A stretch of 43,711 nt of DNA from NCBI GenBank assembly GCA_945957385.1, contig CAMFKP010000032.1, positions 1 through 43,711 of the forward strand, written 5' to 3'. The number at the start of each line of letters is the position of its first letter. Position 1 is the stretch's first letter. The stretch is from an uncultured Aeromonadaceae bacterium. Its GTDB lineage: Bacteria; Pseudomonadota; Gammaproteobacteria; Enterobacterales; Aeromonadaceae. Position numbers and translations under genes: made by a program. The notes below the pieces were generated by a model. It saw only the letters and a list, made by a program, of their open reading frames with translations. It did no database searches and was not told where the DNA came from. This document shows positions 1-8,811 of the stretch, piece after piece.

Positions 1-24
1 CATCATAACAGTGATAAATATTAC

Positions 25-318
25 GTGATGCATGACATTCATGCGTATTATTTAATTTTTGCCTTTCCTATCGAGACCAAAATTATTTTTCAGCTGCATG
101 AATTAGGCGTCAATGACGAGGGTAATGAGAGTTTCGCGGTGCACCTGGATTTTATCCAGAATGGCCGCAAGGTGGTGACGACGGCCGGCAGCTTCACGGC
201 GATTGACCGCAGCCTGATGCTGGACCGCGAGCAGCGGCTGGCACAGATGACGCTGCAGAAGGGGTGCCGTGGCCTGCAGAAGCGCCTGCATCCGCTAACC
301 GAAGGGATCGATGCCTGA
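25..318 (+). CDS. Hypothetical protein, possibly 5'-truncated by the window edge
   Basis: I do not recognise this 97-residue reading frame. The first possible starts are GTG at 25 and ATG at 28, and neither has a convincing ribosome binding site. The frame has no stop between base 1 and base 25, so the real start may lie outside the window. The product shows no clear signal peptide, membrane segment or cysteine pair. Its middle is mixed hydrophobic and polar, and its C-terminal third is rich in Arg, Gln and Leu and probably helical. The DNA is AT-rich up to about base 110 and GC-rich after that. It ends 65 bases before the HAD gene on the same strand. It is supported only by the open frame and normal-looking codon use in the second half. 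Confidence 0.5.
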   Translation: MMHDIHAYYLIFAFPIETKIIFQLHELGVNDEGNESFAVHLDFIQNGRKVVTTAGSFTAIDRSLMLDREQRLAQMTLQKGCRGLQKRLHPLTEGIDA

Positions 319-383
319 TGGCCACGCGACCGCGCCCATTCCCGGGGCGCGGTGGTGTGCCGACCCGGTATAAGGAGTGTTGT

Positions 384-1091
384 ATGTTGCACCATCTCAA
401 AGCCATTGCCGTCGACCTGGACGGTGTGTTGTTACGCGATACCTTCAGCCCGATCCTGCAGCAGCTGGTGGCCAATTATGGCGGTGAGTACAGCCGTGAG
501 CTGGAGGCACGGCTGTTTTCCTGCAACCAGCAGCTGGCGGCGGTCGCGCTGGCCGAAACCCTGGGGTTGCCGTTGCCGCCGGAGCAGATCATTGCCGACT
601 ATTTTGCCTGTCGTGATGTCTATCTGGCGGAACACGATGGCGGTCTGTTACCGGGCGCCGCGGCGTTCATCGACCGTTTGCGCCGGTTGGATGTGCGTCT
701 GATCTGTTATGGCGGGCTGCAGGAGGCACAGATCGACGCCGTGTTTGCCGGCTGTCTGCCGGTGTTCGAGCGTTATGTCTGCACCAATGCGTTTCGGCCG
801 GGGGTGACGCAGATTGTCCAGCAGGTGCTGCAGTTGCCGGCGGATCGGGTGCTGTTTATTGATGACGTCAATCGCGTCGCCGTTGCCGCGCGGCAGCTGG
901 GCTGCGCCTTTATCGGCATCACCGGGGATCACCCGCATCCCTGGCAGGCCGAGGCGATGGCACAGACGGGCGTGCGTTATCGGTTTGACTCGGTCGCCGC
1001 GATTACGGAGCCGCTGCTGATGCAGATCGATGCCGATCCGCGGGCCTGTTTTCAGCCTGTGGCGCCCGGCGGTCAGCGTCTGGCTGGCTAA
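384..1091 (+). CDS. HAD-superfamily hydrolase
   Basis: This 235-residue protein is probably a phosphatase or phosphotransferase of the haloacid dehalogenase superfamily. HAD motif I (DLDGV) is at residues 11-15, with D11 the expected nucleophile and D13 the general acid. A late motif, VLFIDDV near residue 155, fits the acidic magnesium-binding motif IV. The helical insert between them (about residues 20-90) fits a small alpha-type cap. The substrate cannot be inferred. The start at 384 is chosen because AAGGAG at 372-377 sits six bases upstream. The longer open frame starting near 264 overlaps the preceding gene and has no such site. The gene stands alone between two plus-strand genes. Confidence 0.8.
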   Translation: MLHHLKAIAVDLDGVLLRDTFSPILQQLVANYGGEYSRELEARLFSCNQQLAAVALAETLGLPLPPEQIIADYFACRDVYLAEHDGGLLPGAAAFIDRLRRLDVRLICYGGLQEAQIDAVFAGCLPVFERYVCTNAFRPGVTQIVQQVLQLPADRVLFIDDVNRVAVAARQLGCAFIGITGDHPHPWQAEAMAQTGVRYRFDSVAAITEPLLMQIDADPRACFQPVAPGGQRLAG

Positions 1092-1170
1092 CAGCTGCCC
1101 CGGTGAGCCCAGGTTCAGCTGGGGCGTGGCATACTGCAGGGGTAAATGATGAGAAGAAAAGGAAGCATAT

Positions 1171-1593
1171 ATGCGTACCATGACCCTATTTACCCCCTTG
1201 TTCCTGCTGGCGATGACACTGTTCGCCGGCTGTCAGGCCCCGGTTGATAACGAACCGGCGGCGACCCGCGCTGTGTTGCACGGCGAAGTCTGGTATCGCC
1301 AGCGCAGTGCGCTGCCGCCAGATGCGGTGCTGGAAGTCAGCCTGCTGGATGTGTCGCGAGCCGACGCCCAGGCGACGGTGCTGGCCCATCAAACAATCGA
1401 TCCTGCGGGGCAAGTACCGATTGCCTTTGTGCTGGAATACGATACCGCCCAGATCAAGCCGCAGATGAGCTATGTTGTGCAGGCGACGATCCGCCAGGGT
1501 GGCAGGCTGCTGTTTATCAACACCGAACGTTTTGCGGTGCTGACCCGCGGTGCGCCGCAGGATAAGGTCCGCGTTCGGGTCGATCCGGTCTGA
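1171..1593 (+). CDS. YbaY-family lipoprotein
   Basis: This is a 140-residue exported lipoprotein. The N-terminus is a short basic start, a hydrophobic stretch and the lipobox LFAGC, so C21 would be lipidated after signal peptidase II cleavage. The mature part carries the segment ALPPDAVLEVSLLDVSRAD, typical of E. coli YbaY and of the YscW/pilotin-like beta-sandwich family. It then continues through two beta-rich halves. The role of the family is poorly defined, and no type III secretion genes lie nearby, so a secretion role is not implied. AAGGAAG at about 1159-1165 serves as ribosome binding site. A strong terminator follows at 1639-1666, so this is probably a single-gene unit. Confidence 0.8.
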   Translation: MRTMTLFTPLFLLAMTLFAGCQAPVDNEPAATRAVLHGEVWYRQRSALPPDAVLEVSLLDVSRADAQATVLAHQTIDPAGQVPIAFVLEYDTAQIKPQMSYVVQATIRQGGRLLFINTERFAVLTRGAPQDKVRVRVDPV

Positions 1594-1638
1594 CGCGGCG
1601 ATCTGATTGCCAGGCCGGCTGGCTTGTTACATGCTGCA

Positions 1639-1666
1639 GGGGCAACCGTCAGGTTGCCCCTTTTTT
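1639..1666 (+). terminator. Rho-independent terminator after the YbaY-like gene
   Basis: A nine-base-pair perfect stem (1639-1647 with 1652-1660, GGGGCAACC) closes a four-base loop and is followed by six T residues. It ends transcription of the lipoprotein gene just before the glutathione transferase gene. Confidence 0.9.
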
Positions 1667-1682
1667 CTGTCTGGAGGCCGTA

Positions 1683-2336
1683 ATGCACGAATTGACACTG
1701 GTGGTTGGCAATCGCAATTACTCATCCTGGTCGTTGCGAGGCTGGCTGGTGCTGCAGCACAGCGGGCTGGCGTTTTCCACCATCAACCTGCAGCTGCAGG
1801 CGCAGGAGTTCGCCACCGAAGTGGCGCGTTATTCACCGGTCGGCAAGGTGCCGGTCCTGCTGGTCGCAGGGGAGGCCATCTGGGATTCGCTGGCCATCGC
1901 CGAATACCTGGCCGAGCAGCAGCCGTCGCTGTGGCCGGCTGCCACCCAGGCACGGGCGCGGGCGCGCAGCCTGTGTGCCGAGATGCACTCCGGCTTCATG
2001 GCGTTGCGGCAACAGATGCCGATGAACCTGCAGGCGCGGGAGCGCCAGGTGCCGATGCGCCCGGAGCTGGCGGCTGACATAGCGCGCATCGAGGCGATCT
2101 GGCAGCAGACCCGGCAGGCGTTCGGCGCCACAGGCCCCTGGCTGTTTGGCGACTGGAGCATTGCCGATGCATTTTTCACCCCGGTGGCCGCCCGTTTCCG
2201 CAGCTATGGCGTGACGCTGGGGGCCGAGGCCGCTGCCTATCAGCAGACGCTGTTGAGCGATCCGGCACTGGCACTCTGGCTGGCCGAAGGCGGCGATCAG
2301 GGGATCATTGCCGACGCCGAGGTCGGACTGGCGTAA
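1683..2336 (+). CDS. Glutathione S-transferase family protein
   Basis: This 217-residue protein is a soluble cytoplasmic GST-fold enzyme. The N-terminal thioredoxin-like domain (about 1-80) contains SSWSLRGWL near residue 14, where a Ser would be the glutathione-activating residue. It also has the cis-proline motif GKVPVL near 58 and the glutathione-contacting IWDSLAIAEYL near 67. The C-terminal helical domain (about 90-215) includes the N-capping segment WLFGDWSIADAFF. This layout is common in zeta-like and other Ser-type bacterial GSTs. The substrate is unknown. CTGGAGG at 1672-1678 is the ribosome binding site. The gene converges on yigL, and an inverted repeat lies between their ends. Confidence 0.88.
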   Translation: MHELTLVVGNRNYSSWSLRGWLVLQHSGLAFSTINLQLQAQEFATEVARYSPVGKVPVLLVAGEAIWDSLAIAEYLAEQQPSLWPAATQARARARSLCAEMHSGFMALRQQMPMNLQARERQVPMRPELAADIARIEAIWQQTRQAFGATGPWLFGDWSIADAFFTPVAARFRSYGVTLGAEAAAYQQTLLSDPALALWLAEGGDQGIIADAEVGLA

Positions 2337-2343
2337 CCGGGTT

Positions 2344-2365
2344 GACGGCCTGGATTCAGGCCGTC
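2344..2365. other. Inverted repeat between convergent GST and yigL genes
   Basis: An eight-base-pair stem (2344-2351 with 2358-2365, GACGGCCT) closes a six-base loop and covers the last codons of yigL. No T-run of useful length follows on either strand. It is a weak candidate for a bidirectional terminator. Confidence 0.4.
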
Positions 2366-3156
2366 TTGCCGAACAGCTGGCGCAAGTATTCGGCCACTCC
2401 CTCTTCATCGTTGGTCAGGGCGCGCGGGTGATTCGGCAGCGCCTCTTTCAAGCGCGAGTGCGCATTGCCCATCACGACGCCGAGGCCGACCATCGACAGC
2501 ATCTCGCGGTCATTCATGCCGTCGCCGAAAGCCACAGCATCGGTCAGTTTATAACCGTTTTGCTCCAGCACCGCCTTGACGGCATTACCCTTGTTGACCC
2601 CTTTTTGCATCGTTTCCAGGCAGGTTGGGGTCGAGAAGGCGATGCTCAACTGGTCGCCATAGTAGCTGAGCAGACGGTGCTCCAGCTCCAGCAGATCCGC
2701 ATGTTCACCGACATAGAAAATCTTGTTGATCTGCTGCTTGTCGCATGCCTGCAGATCCTCGACCCGATAGGTAAACCCGGACTCCTTGTGGTAGGCCAGC
2801 AGCTCAGGGCTCTCGGCTTCGACCAGCCACTCATCACCGCGGTAGACATGCAGCGCGATGTCCGGCAAGCGCTCGATCTCGACCAGTTCCTGGGCCAAGG
2901 CCGGCGGAATCGTCTGGTTGTAGATGCAGCGATCCTCGGGATCATGCACCACGGCACCGTTGGCGGTGATGAGGTAGATGTCGAGCCCGAGGGCATCGCG
3001 GATACTCTGCACATCGACATGGTGCCGCCCGGTGGCGACGATGAAGCGGATGCCCCGGTCCGTCAGGGCATGCAGGGTGCGACGGGTATGGGAGGAGATC
3101 TGGTGATGGTTATTCAGCAGGGTACCATCCAGATCGGAGACTACGACCTTGTACAT
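2356..3156 (-). CDS. yigL: Cof-type HAD phosphatase YigL (pyridoxal phosphate phosphatase family)
   Basis: This 266-residue protein is a Cof/IIB-subfamily HAD phosphatase. E. coli YigL dephosphorylates pyridoxal 5'-phosphate and sugar phosphates. Visible features are motif I (SDLDGTLL at residues 7-14), the motif II region (IVATGRHHVDV near 39-49, almost identical to YigL as I recall it), the large alpha/beta cap (about 85-190, including YRGDEWLVEAE and STPTCLE) and the motif III/IV block (GVNKGNAVKAV and FGDGMNDREML). The length equals that of the E. coli protein. It lies directly downstream of pldB on the same strand, as in E. coli (pldB-yigL). This supports the assignment over other Cof paralogues. 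Confidence 0.9.
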   Translation of the reverse strand: MYKVVVSDLDGTLLNNHHQISSHTRRTLHALTDRGIRFIVATGRHHVDVQSIRDALGLDIYLITANGAVVHDPEDRCIYNQTIPPALAQELVEIERLPDIALHVYRGDEWLVEAESPELLAYHKESGFTYRVEDLQACDKQQINKIFYVGEHADLLELEHRLLSYYGDQLSIAFSTPTCLETMQKGVNKGNAVKAVLEQNGYKLTDAVAFGDGMNDREMLSMVGLGVVMGNAHSRLKEALPNHPRALTNDEEGVAEYLRQLFGKTA

Positions 3157-3238
3157 AAACGGACCTCAGTAACGCGAAAAATCGGTGGCAGTTTAACCGA
3201 TTCAACGCGTGACTGAAATCGCATTCTTCATTCGAAAG

Positions 3239-4309
3239 TTACGGCTTCTGTCTGAAGAAGTCGAGCGTGGCGGTCAACGCCGGCACGCGATAACGGTCCG
3301 CCTCATTGAACAGCTCATGGCGGGCGCCCGCGATGCGTTGTACCCCGCCGCCGGCGCAGGGGTGGCCGGCCTGGCTCATCAGCTGACAGAACGCTTGCTG
3401 CCGGTCATTGTTGACCACGCTGTCGTCACCGGCTTGCAACACCAGCACCGGTGTGCGGATGGCGGTGCCGCTCTGTACCGCCGCCTCTGCGGCAGTGAGG
3501 GCCTGATGCACCCAGCGTGCCGTGGGGCCACCGAGCTGCACCTCGGGATAGGCGCGGTAGGTGTCGCGGAACCAGGCATAACGGGTGGCATCGTGGGTCA
3601 GCTCGTTGTCCGCAAACGGCACCGGATCATAGCCGCCCTGACCCGGCGCATAGGGCGACTCTATGCCCAGCAGCTGGGTCACGCTGTCCAGTAGCCAGGT
3701 CACGGCGCGCGCCAGCCAGGTTGGCAGCCAACCGAGCTGGATGCCGAACATCGGTGCGCTGAAGACGGCCGCGGTGATGTCCTGGGGGTAAGTTTGCAGG
3801 TAACGGGCACTGATGGCTCCGCCCATGGAGTGGGAGAGCAAGAAGGTGCGGCTCGGCTGGTCCGCCATCACGACCTGATCGCGAAAGCGCTTCAGATCCT
3901 GCACATAGTCGTCAAAGTGCTGCACATAGCCCTTGTGCGGATCGGTCAGCAGACGTCCGGAGAACCCCTGGCCTCGGTGGTCATACAGATAGACGCTATA
4001 GCCCTGCTGATAGAGGTCGTACGCCAGCTCCTGATACTTGATGTAGCTCTCGATGCGGCCGTTAACGATCAGGATCGCATCATGGCTGGCCGGATTGCGC
4101 AGCGCGACATAGCGCAGCGGTACGCCATCGACGCCGCTGATCTCACCCGGCTGGGCGTGCTGATGCCAGAACCCCGGCAGGGTCTGCTGGTAAAATTGTG
4201 GCAGCGTGGCTGCCGTTTGCAGATGATAAGGATTGTCCATAGCCTGCGCGCGACCCGTCAGCGTGAGGAGGAAGAGCAGTAACCAGCCCGCAAGGGCACC
4301 AAGCTTCAT
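3239..4309 (-). CDS. pldB: Lysophospholipase L2-like alpha/beta hydrolase with signal peptide
   Basis: This 356-residue alpha/beta-hydrolase resembles PldB, which removes the acyl chain from lysophospholipids at the inner membrane. The nucleophile elbow SHSMGG, the preceding DHRGQGFSGR strand-loop, the acid region LQAGDDSVV and the late AGARHELFNE (catalytic His) make up a full Ser-Asp-His triad. The start at 4309 is chosen because it gives a clean signal peptide (MK, then a leucine-rich core, then GRAQA), which suggests export or membrane anchoring. The frame stays open to 4390, and that alternative adds 27 residues without signal character. The next gene in the same direction is yigL, 82 bases downstream, as in E. 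coli. A TATACT box on the minus strand (4345-4350) could be its -10 element. Confidence 0.87.
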   Translation of the reverse strand: MKLGALAGWLLLFLLTLTGRAQAMDNPYHLQTAATLPQFYQQTLPGFWHQHAQPGEISGVDGVPLRYVALRNPASHDAILIVNGRIESYIKYQELAYDLYQQGYSVYLYDHRGQGFSGRLLTDPHKGYVQHFDDYVQDLKRFRDQVVMADQPSRTFLLSHSMGGAISARYLQTYPQDITAAVFSAPMFGIQLGWLPTWLARAVTWLLDSVTQLLGIESPYAPGQGGYDPVPFADNELTHDATRYAWFRDTYRAYPEVQLGGPTARWVHQALTAAEAAVQSGTAIRTPVLVLQAGDDSVVNNDRQQAFCQLMSQAGHPCAGGGVQRIAGARHELFNEADRYRVPALTATLDFFRQKP

Positions 4310-4344
4310 GCCAATTGTCTCAATGAGCTCCCGTTCTGGCCGGC

Positions 4345-4350
4345 AGTATA
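4345..4350 (-). promoter_or_regulatory. Possible -10 box for pldB-yigL
   Basis: TATACT on the minus strand lies about 36 bases upstream of the preferred pldB start. The corresponding -35 region is poor, so this is a tentative sigma-70 element. Confidence 0.35.
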
Positions 4351-4441
4351 AAGGAAAATGGCATCCGCCTGCCGCCTTTCCTCGCGTCAAAAGCTGTCAC
4401 ATGTGGCGAAAATAGTGTGAAAAGGTTACCGGCGTGCAGGC

Positions 4442-5179
4442 TCACTCATCGCCAAAGGCCGTGCAGGGCCCATCCTGCTGGCGGGCTTCCCAGGCGGCTT
4501 TGCTCAGCTGCATCTGCTGCCACCAGGCTTCGTCGGCCAGCAGGCTGCCGTCATCCGCGATGGCAGGATAGGGCAGGTGCTTCATGCGGCAGACGCGGGC
4601 CAGGACCGGATAGCCGCGCTCAAACAGCAGGCGATCCTGTTCGACGCGGGGCAGCTGGCAGCTTTGCGCATAGCGGCCGGCTAACTGGCGCTGGCGCTGG
4701 GCTTCGTACAGGATCAGCGCCCCGGCTACCGAGACATTCAGTGACTGGGCCATGCCGACCATCGGGATGATGATGTCCTGATCGGCCAGCGCCAGCGCCT
4801 CGGCACTGATGCCGTGCTTTTCGGCGCCAAACAGCACCGCTGTCGGGCGTGTGTAGTCAATGTTGCGAAAATCCACGGCCCGCTCGGAGAGGTGGGTAGC
4901 GAGGATCTGCATGCCTTGTGCCCGCAGTTGTCCGACGGCATCGTGAATGGTTTCGTGACGCTGCACCTTGACCCAGTAGTGGCTGCCCTTGGCGGCATGG
5001 GTGTGCATGCGCATGCGGCGGGGCCACACGGCATGGACTTCCGGGATACCGACCGCATCACAGGTGCGGATCAGCGCGGCGAGATTATGCGATTTGTTGA
5101 CCTCTTCCATGCAGACGGTGAGGTCAGGCTGGCGCAGCGCCAGCATCTGACGGATGCGGGCTAGACGTTCTGGATTCAT
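4442..5179 (-). CDS. trmH: tRNA (guanosine-18 2'-O)-methyltransferase TrmH
   Basis: This 245-residue SPOUT-class enzyme transfers a methyl group from S-adenosylmethionine to the 2'-OH of G18 in the tRNA D-loop. It matches E. coli TrmH along its length. It has the N-terminal MNPERLARI start, the tRNA-contact region near NKSHNLAALIRTCDAVG, and the knotted SPOUT motifs FGAEKHGIS, IIIPMVGMAQSLNVSVA and ALILYEAQRQRQ. The start at 5179 is preceded by GAGGAG on the minus strand. The open frame extends further upstream only into the end of spoT. Translation begins 17 bases after the spoT stop, so the two are probably co-transcribed. In E. coli recG follows trmH; here pldB-yigL follow instead. Confidence 0.95.
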   Translation of the reverse strand: MNPERLARIRQMLALRQPDLTVCMEEVNKSHNLAALIRTCDAVGIPEVHAVWPRRMRMHTHAAKGSHYWVKVQRHETIHDAVGQLRAQGMQILATHLSERAVDFRNIDYTRPTAVLFGAEKHGISAEALALADQDIIIPMVGMAQSLNVSVAGALILYEAQRQRQLAGRYAQSCQLPRVEQDRLLFERGYPVLARVCRMKHLPYPAIADDGSLLADEAWWQQMQLSKAAWEARQQDGPCTAFGDE

Positions 5180-5196
5180 CGGCTCCTCGCGAGCGG

Positions 5197-7320
5197 TTAC
5201 TGGCGGCTGCGGCTGACGCGCAGCACATCGGGCATGACGCGGATCTTGCGCATCACGTCCGCCAGATGGATACGGCTTCGGGTGGTGATCAGCAGATTGA
5301 CCTGATAGACGCGGGCGTCCTTCTCTTCGGTGCTGATGCTCTGGATGTTGGCGCCAGTCGCGGCGATGGTGTTCGCCAGCTGGGCCAGGACCCCTTGATG
5401 GTTGATCACCTCGATCTGGATGCCGGTGCGGAACTCGTGTTCGGCACTGACCTCCGGATCCCACTGTACCGGCAGGTATTTGTCCGGTTCACGGCTGTAG
5501 CCGCGGATGTTGCGGCAGCTTTCGAGGTGGATAACCAGTCCCTTGCCGGGGCTGATATGGGCGACGATCGGATCACCCGGGATCGGACGACAGCAGTTGG
5601 CGAATGTCACCAGCATGCCATCGGCGCCCTTGATCGGCAGCTTGCGCACGTGTTGCGGCAGCGTGTGCTCGACATTCAGCTCTTCGACATTGCCGAGCAG
5701 ACGCCGGGCAATCACCACGCTCATCGCATTGCCGAGGCCGATGTCGGCCAGCAGGCCGTCCAGCGAGTCGTGTTTGGTATCCTGCAATACCTTGGCGATG
5801 TTCTCCGGTGCCAGATCTTCAAGGCGCTTGCCGCCGAGAGCATGGCCGAGCAGACGGCGGCCGAGGATCACGGACTCTTCGCTGCGCAGGTTCTTCAGGA
5901 ATTGGCGGATCTTGGTGCGCGCCCGCGAGGTGACGACAAAGTTCAACCAGGCGGCGTTGGGTCTGGCATTCGGCGCTGTGATGATCTCGACGGTCTGCCC
6001 CGAGGTCAGTGGCCGGCTCAGCGGATACGGGTGGCGATCGACGCGGGAGCCGACACAGGCATGGCCGATATCGGTATGCACCGCATAAGCAAAATCGACC
6101 GGCGTGGCCCCGGCCGGCAGTTCGAGAATGCGTCCTTCCGGCGTGAAGACGTAGATTTCATCCGGAAACAGGTCAGTCTTGACGCTCTCGATGAATTCAA
6201 ACGAGCTGCCGGCGCTTTGCTGCAGCTCGAGCAGGCTCTTCATCCAGCGCTGGGCCCGACGTTGTGCCGTGGTGCTGGAGCTGTCGCCATCCTGCTTGTA
6301 GGCCCAGTGAGCGGCCACCCCTTTGTCCGCCATCTGATCCATGTACTCGGTGCGGATCTGCACTTCGACCGGAACACCGTGCGGGCCGACCAGAGAGGTA
6401 TGCAATGACTGGTAGCCGTTGGTCTTCGGGATGGCGATGTAATCCTTGAAGCGCCCCGGGCGCGGCTTGTACAGGCTGTGCATCTGGCCGAGAACGCGAT
6501 AACAGGTGTCGATATCCTCGACGATGACGCGGAATGCGTAGATGTCCATCACTTCGTGGAACTGCACCTCCTTCTTCACCATCTTGGTGTAGATCGAGTA
6601 GAGGTGTTTCTCGCGCCCCTTTACCTCGGCGCCGATGTGGACCTCGCCCAGGCGACCACGGATCTCCTGCATGATGGAGTCGATAATCTCTTTGCGATTA
6701 CCCCGCGCCCGCTTGACCGACTCGCGCAGCACGCGGGCGCGCATCGGGTAGAGCGCCTCGAACCCCAGCTCTTCGAGCTCGGTTTTCATGCTGTGGATAC
6801 CCAGCCGGTTGGCAATTGGCGCGAAGATCTCCAGCGTTTCGCGGGCGATGCGGCGGCGTTTGTCCGGGCGCAGCGCACCGAGGGTGCGCATGTTATGGGT
6901 GCGGTCGGCGAGCTTGATCAGGATGACGCGGATATCCTGCACCATCGCCATCACCATCTTGCGGAAGTTTTCGGCCTGCGCTTCCTTGTGGTCGCGGAAT
7001 TTCAGCTTGTCGAGCTTGGAGACGCCATACACCAGTTCGGCAACGGCATCACCAAACAGGTTGGCCAGCTGCTCCTTGGTGATCGCGGTGTCTTCTATGA
7101 CATCATGCAGCAGCGCCGCCATCAGCGTCTCGTGATCGAGGTGCATATCGGCGAGGATGCTGGCCACCGCCACAGGGTGGGTGATGTAGGGTTCGCCACT
7201 GGAACGGCTTTGCCCCTCGTGGGCATCGCGGGCGATCAGATAGGCGTGTTGAACCCGCTCCACCTGGTCGGCGGGCAGATAGGTACTGATCAGCTCTTTG
7301 AGGTGTTGAAACAGGTACAA
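5197..7320 (-). CDS. spoT: Bifunctional (p)ppGpp synthetase/hydrolase SpoT
   Basis: This 707-residue protein controls the alarmone (p)ppGpp. The N-terminal HD hydrolase domain is intact (HDVIED at residues 72-77), which in SpoT removes pyrophosphate from (p)ppGpp. The synthetase region follows, with RFKDYIAIPKTNGYQSLHT near residues 300-320. A TGS domain (from about 390, YVFTPEGRILELPAGATPVDFAYA) and a C-terminal ACT domain (about 630-707) complete the normal layout. The intact HD motif distinguishes it from RelA. The gene lies downstream of rpoZ and gmk in the classic gmk-rpoZ-spoT-trmH order, 140 bases after rpoZ. No internal promoter was identified with confidence. Confidence 0.97.
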   Translation of the reverse strand: MYLFQHLKELISTYLPADQVERVQHAYLIARDAHEGQSRSSGEPYITHPVAVASILADMHLDHETLMAALLHDVIEDTAITKEQLANLFGDAVAELVYGVSKLDKLKFRDHKEAQAENFRKMVMAMVQDIRVILIKLADRTHNMRTLGALRPDKRRRIARETLEIFAPIANRLGIHSMKTELEELGFEALYPMRARVLRESVKRARGNRKEIIDSIMQEIRGRLGEVHIGAEVKGREKHLYSIYTKMVKKEVQFHEVMDIYAFRVIVEDIDTCYRVLGQMHSLYKPRPGRFKDYIAIPKTNGYQSLHTSLVGPHGVPVEVQIRTEYMDQMADKGVAAHWAYKQDGDSSSTTAQRRAQRWMKSLLELQQSAGSSFEFIESVKTDLFPDEIYVFTPEGRILELPAGATPVDFAYAVHTDIGHACVGSRVDRHPYPLSRPLTSGQTVEIITAPNARPNAAWLNFVVTSRARTKIRQFLKNLRSEESVILGRRLLGHALGGKRLEDLAPENIAKVLQDTKHDSLDGLLADIGLGNAMSVVIARRLLGNVEELNVEHTLPQHVRKLPIKGADGMLVTFANCCRPIPGDPIVAHISPGKGLVIHLESCRNIRGYSREPDKYLPVQWDPEVSAEHEFRTGIQIEVINHQGVLAQLANTIAATGANIQSISTEEKDARVYQVNLLITTRSRIHLADVMRKIRVMPDVLRVSRSRQ

Positions 7321-7460
7321 GGCCTACTCCGGCTCACGTCATACTGCGAGGTGCAGCAGCAGCTCCCGGTGGGGAGGTGATCCTGAGTGTGCTGCCAAAC
7401 GCCGAAATTGTAAATCAGGCTCGGAGCGACGGCACCGGACGGCACCGTCGCCGGGAGGGA

Positions 7461-7745
7461 TCAGAGCATCAGGCCTCGGCCTTCGGTCAGCATGGAGACG
7501 GCTGCCATTTCGGCCGCTTCTTGCTCCTGCAGATCCTGACGATCCTGGGCATCCATGAATTCGGTGGAGATCAGGCCTTCTTCGATCTCGCGCAGGGCGA
7601 TGACGGTCGGCTTGTCATTCTCTTCATCAACCAGCGGGTCACGGCCTTGAACGGAGATCTGACGCGCGCGGCGGGCGGCGATCAGCACCAGATCAAAGCG
7701 GTTGCCTACCTGTTTAACAGCATCTTCAACGGTTACGCGTGCCAT
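7461..7745 (-). CDS. rpoZ: DNA-directed RNA polymerase omega subunit
   Basis: This 94-residue protein is RNA polymerase subunit omega, which helps fold and hold the beta' subunit and forms one ppGpp site in E. coli. It starts [21 protein letters not shown] and contains the conserved helix AARRARQI and the segment [16 protein letters not shown]. The C-terminal tail is acidic to polar, as usual. It sits between gmk (upstream, 49 bases between the genes) and spoT (downstream), the expected order. Confidence 0.97.
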   Translation of the reverse strand: MARVTVEDAVKQVGNRFDLVLIAARRARQISVQGRDPLVDEENDKPTVIALREIEEGLISTEFMDAQDRQDLQEQEAAEMAAVSMLTEGRGLML

Positions 7746-7794
7746 GGGAACTCCAGCAGGTAAAAAATGAGGCGAAAGTGTACTCGATTTCAGC

Positions 7795-8502
<708 letters not shown>

Positions 8503-8527
8503 CTAAGGATAGCAGAGGAGGATGGAT

Positions 8528-8553
8528 AAAAAAAAGCCGGGCACGAGGCCCGG
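8528..8553 (-). terminator. Orphan rho-independent terminator upstream of gmk
   Basis: On the minus strand a six-base-pair GC stem (8537-8542 with 8548-8553) is followed by eight T residues (8528-8535 on the plus strand read as A). No open reading frame lies between it and the separate terminator of the PTS gene at 8773-8790. It therefore must end some other transcript, most simply a small RNA. Confidence 0.85.
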
Positions 8554-8665
8554 TAAACAACTGTAGCTTGCTGCGGAAGTGCCCTCCACGCAGTGACAGT
8601 TGTACCCGATGCCGTTGCGGCGTGCTGCAGGTTATTCCTGAAGCAGAGTTCGGTTTTTTGCATTC
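8528..8665 (-). ncRNA. Candidate small RNA between the PTS IIABC gene and gmk
   Basis: The minus strand from about 8665 to 8528 could be a structured RNA. Going 5' to 3' it holds an unpaired leader, then a hairpin with eight paired outer bases (8596-8603 with 8557-8564, ACAACTGT/ACAGTTGT). An inner five-base-pair stem follows (8589-8593 with 8571-8575) whose loop carries GGAGGG. Next is a short linker, then the terminator with eight U residues. AT-rich DNA from about 8666 to 8698 could hold its promoter, but I see no well-spaced -35/-10 pair. The 5' end is therefore a guess. I do not recognise a known RNA family. A leader of gmk ended by attenuation is the main alternative. Confidence 0.5.
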
Positions 8666-8772
8666 AAACTATATTTTAAATATATATCAATAAATTATGC
8701 GCGGCTTATCAAGCTGAACAAAGGTTAAATGGCTGGCAAAAACCGGCGGTCTGGTTTTATCAGAAACAAATC

Positions 8773-8790
8773 GGGGCCGTTAACGGCCCC
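8773..8790 (-). terminator. Hairpin terminator of the PTS IIABC gene
   Basis: A perfect inverted repeat (GGGGCCG, loop TTAA, CGGCCCC) lies 22 bases after the IIABC stop codon. It is followed on the minus strand by a broken T-rich tail (ATTTGTTTCTG). It probably ends the PTS transcript. Confidence 0.7.
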
Positions 8791-8811
8791 GGGTGATGGT
8801 GAGGTGAGTTC

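Noticed and set aside
2308..3216. 302-codon plus-strand open frame
   Set aside because: Antisense to yigL and overlapping the end of the GST gene; no recognisable motifs.
5266..6408. 380-codon plus-strand open frame
   Set aside because: Antisense shadow of spoT; no family features.
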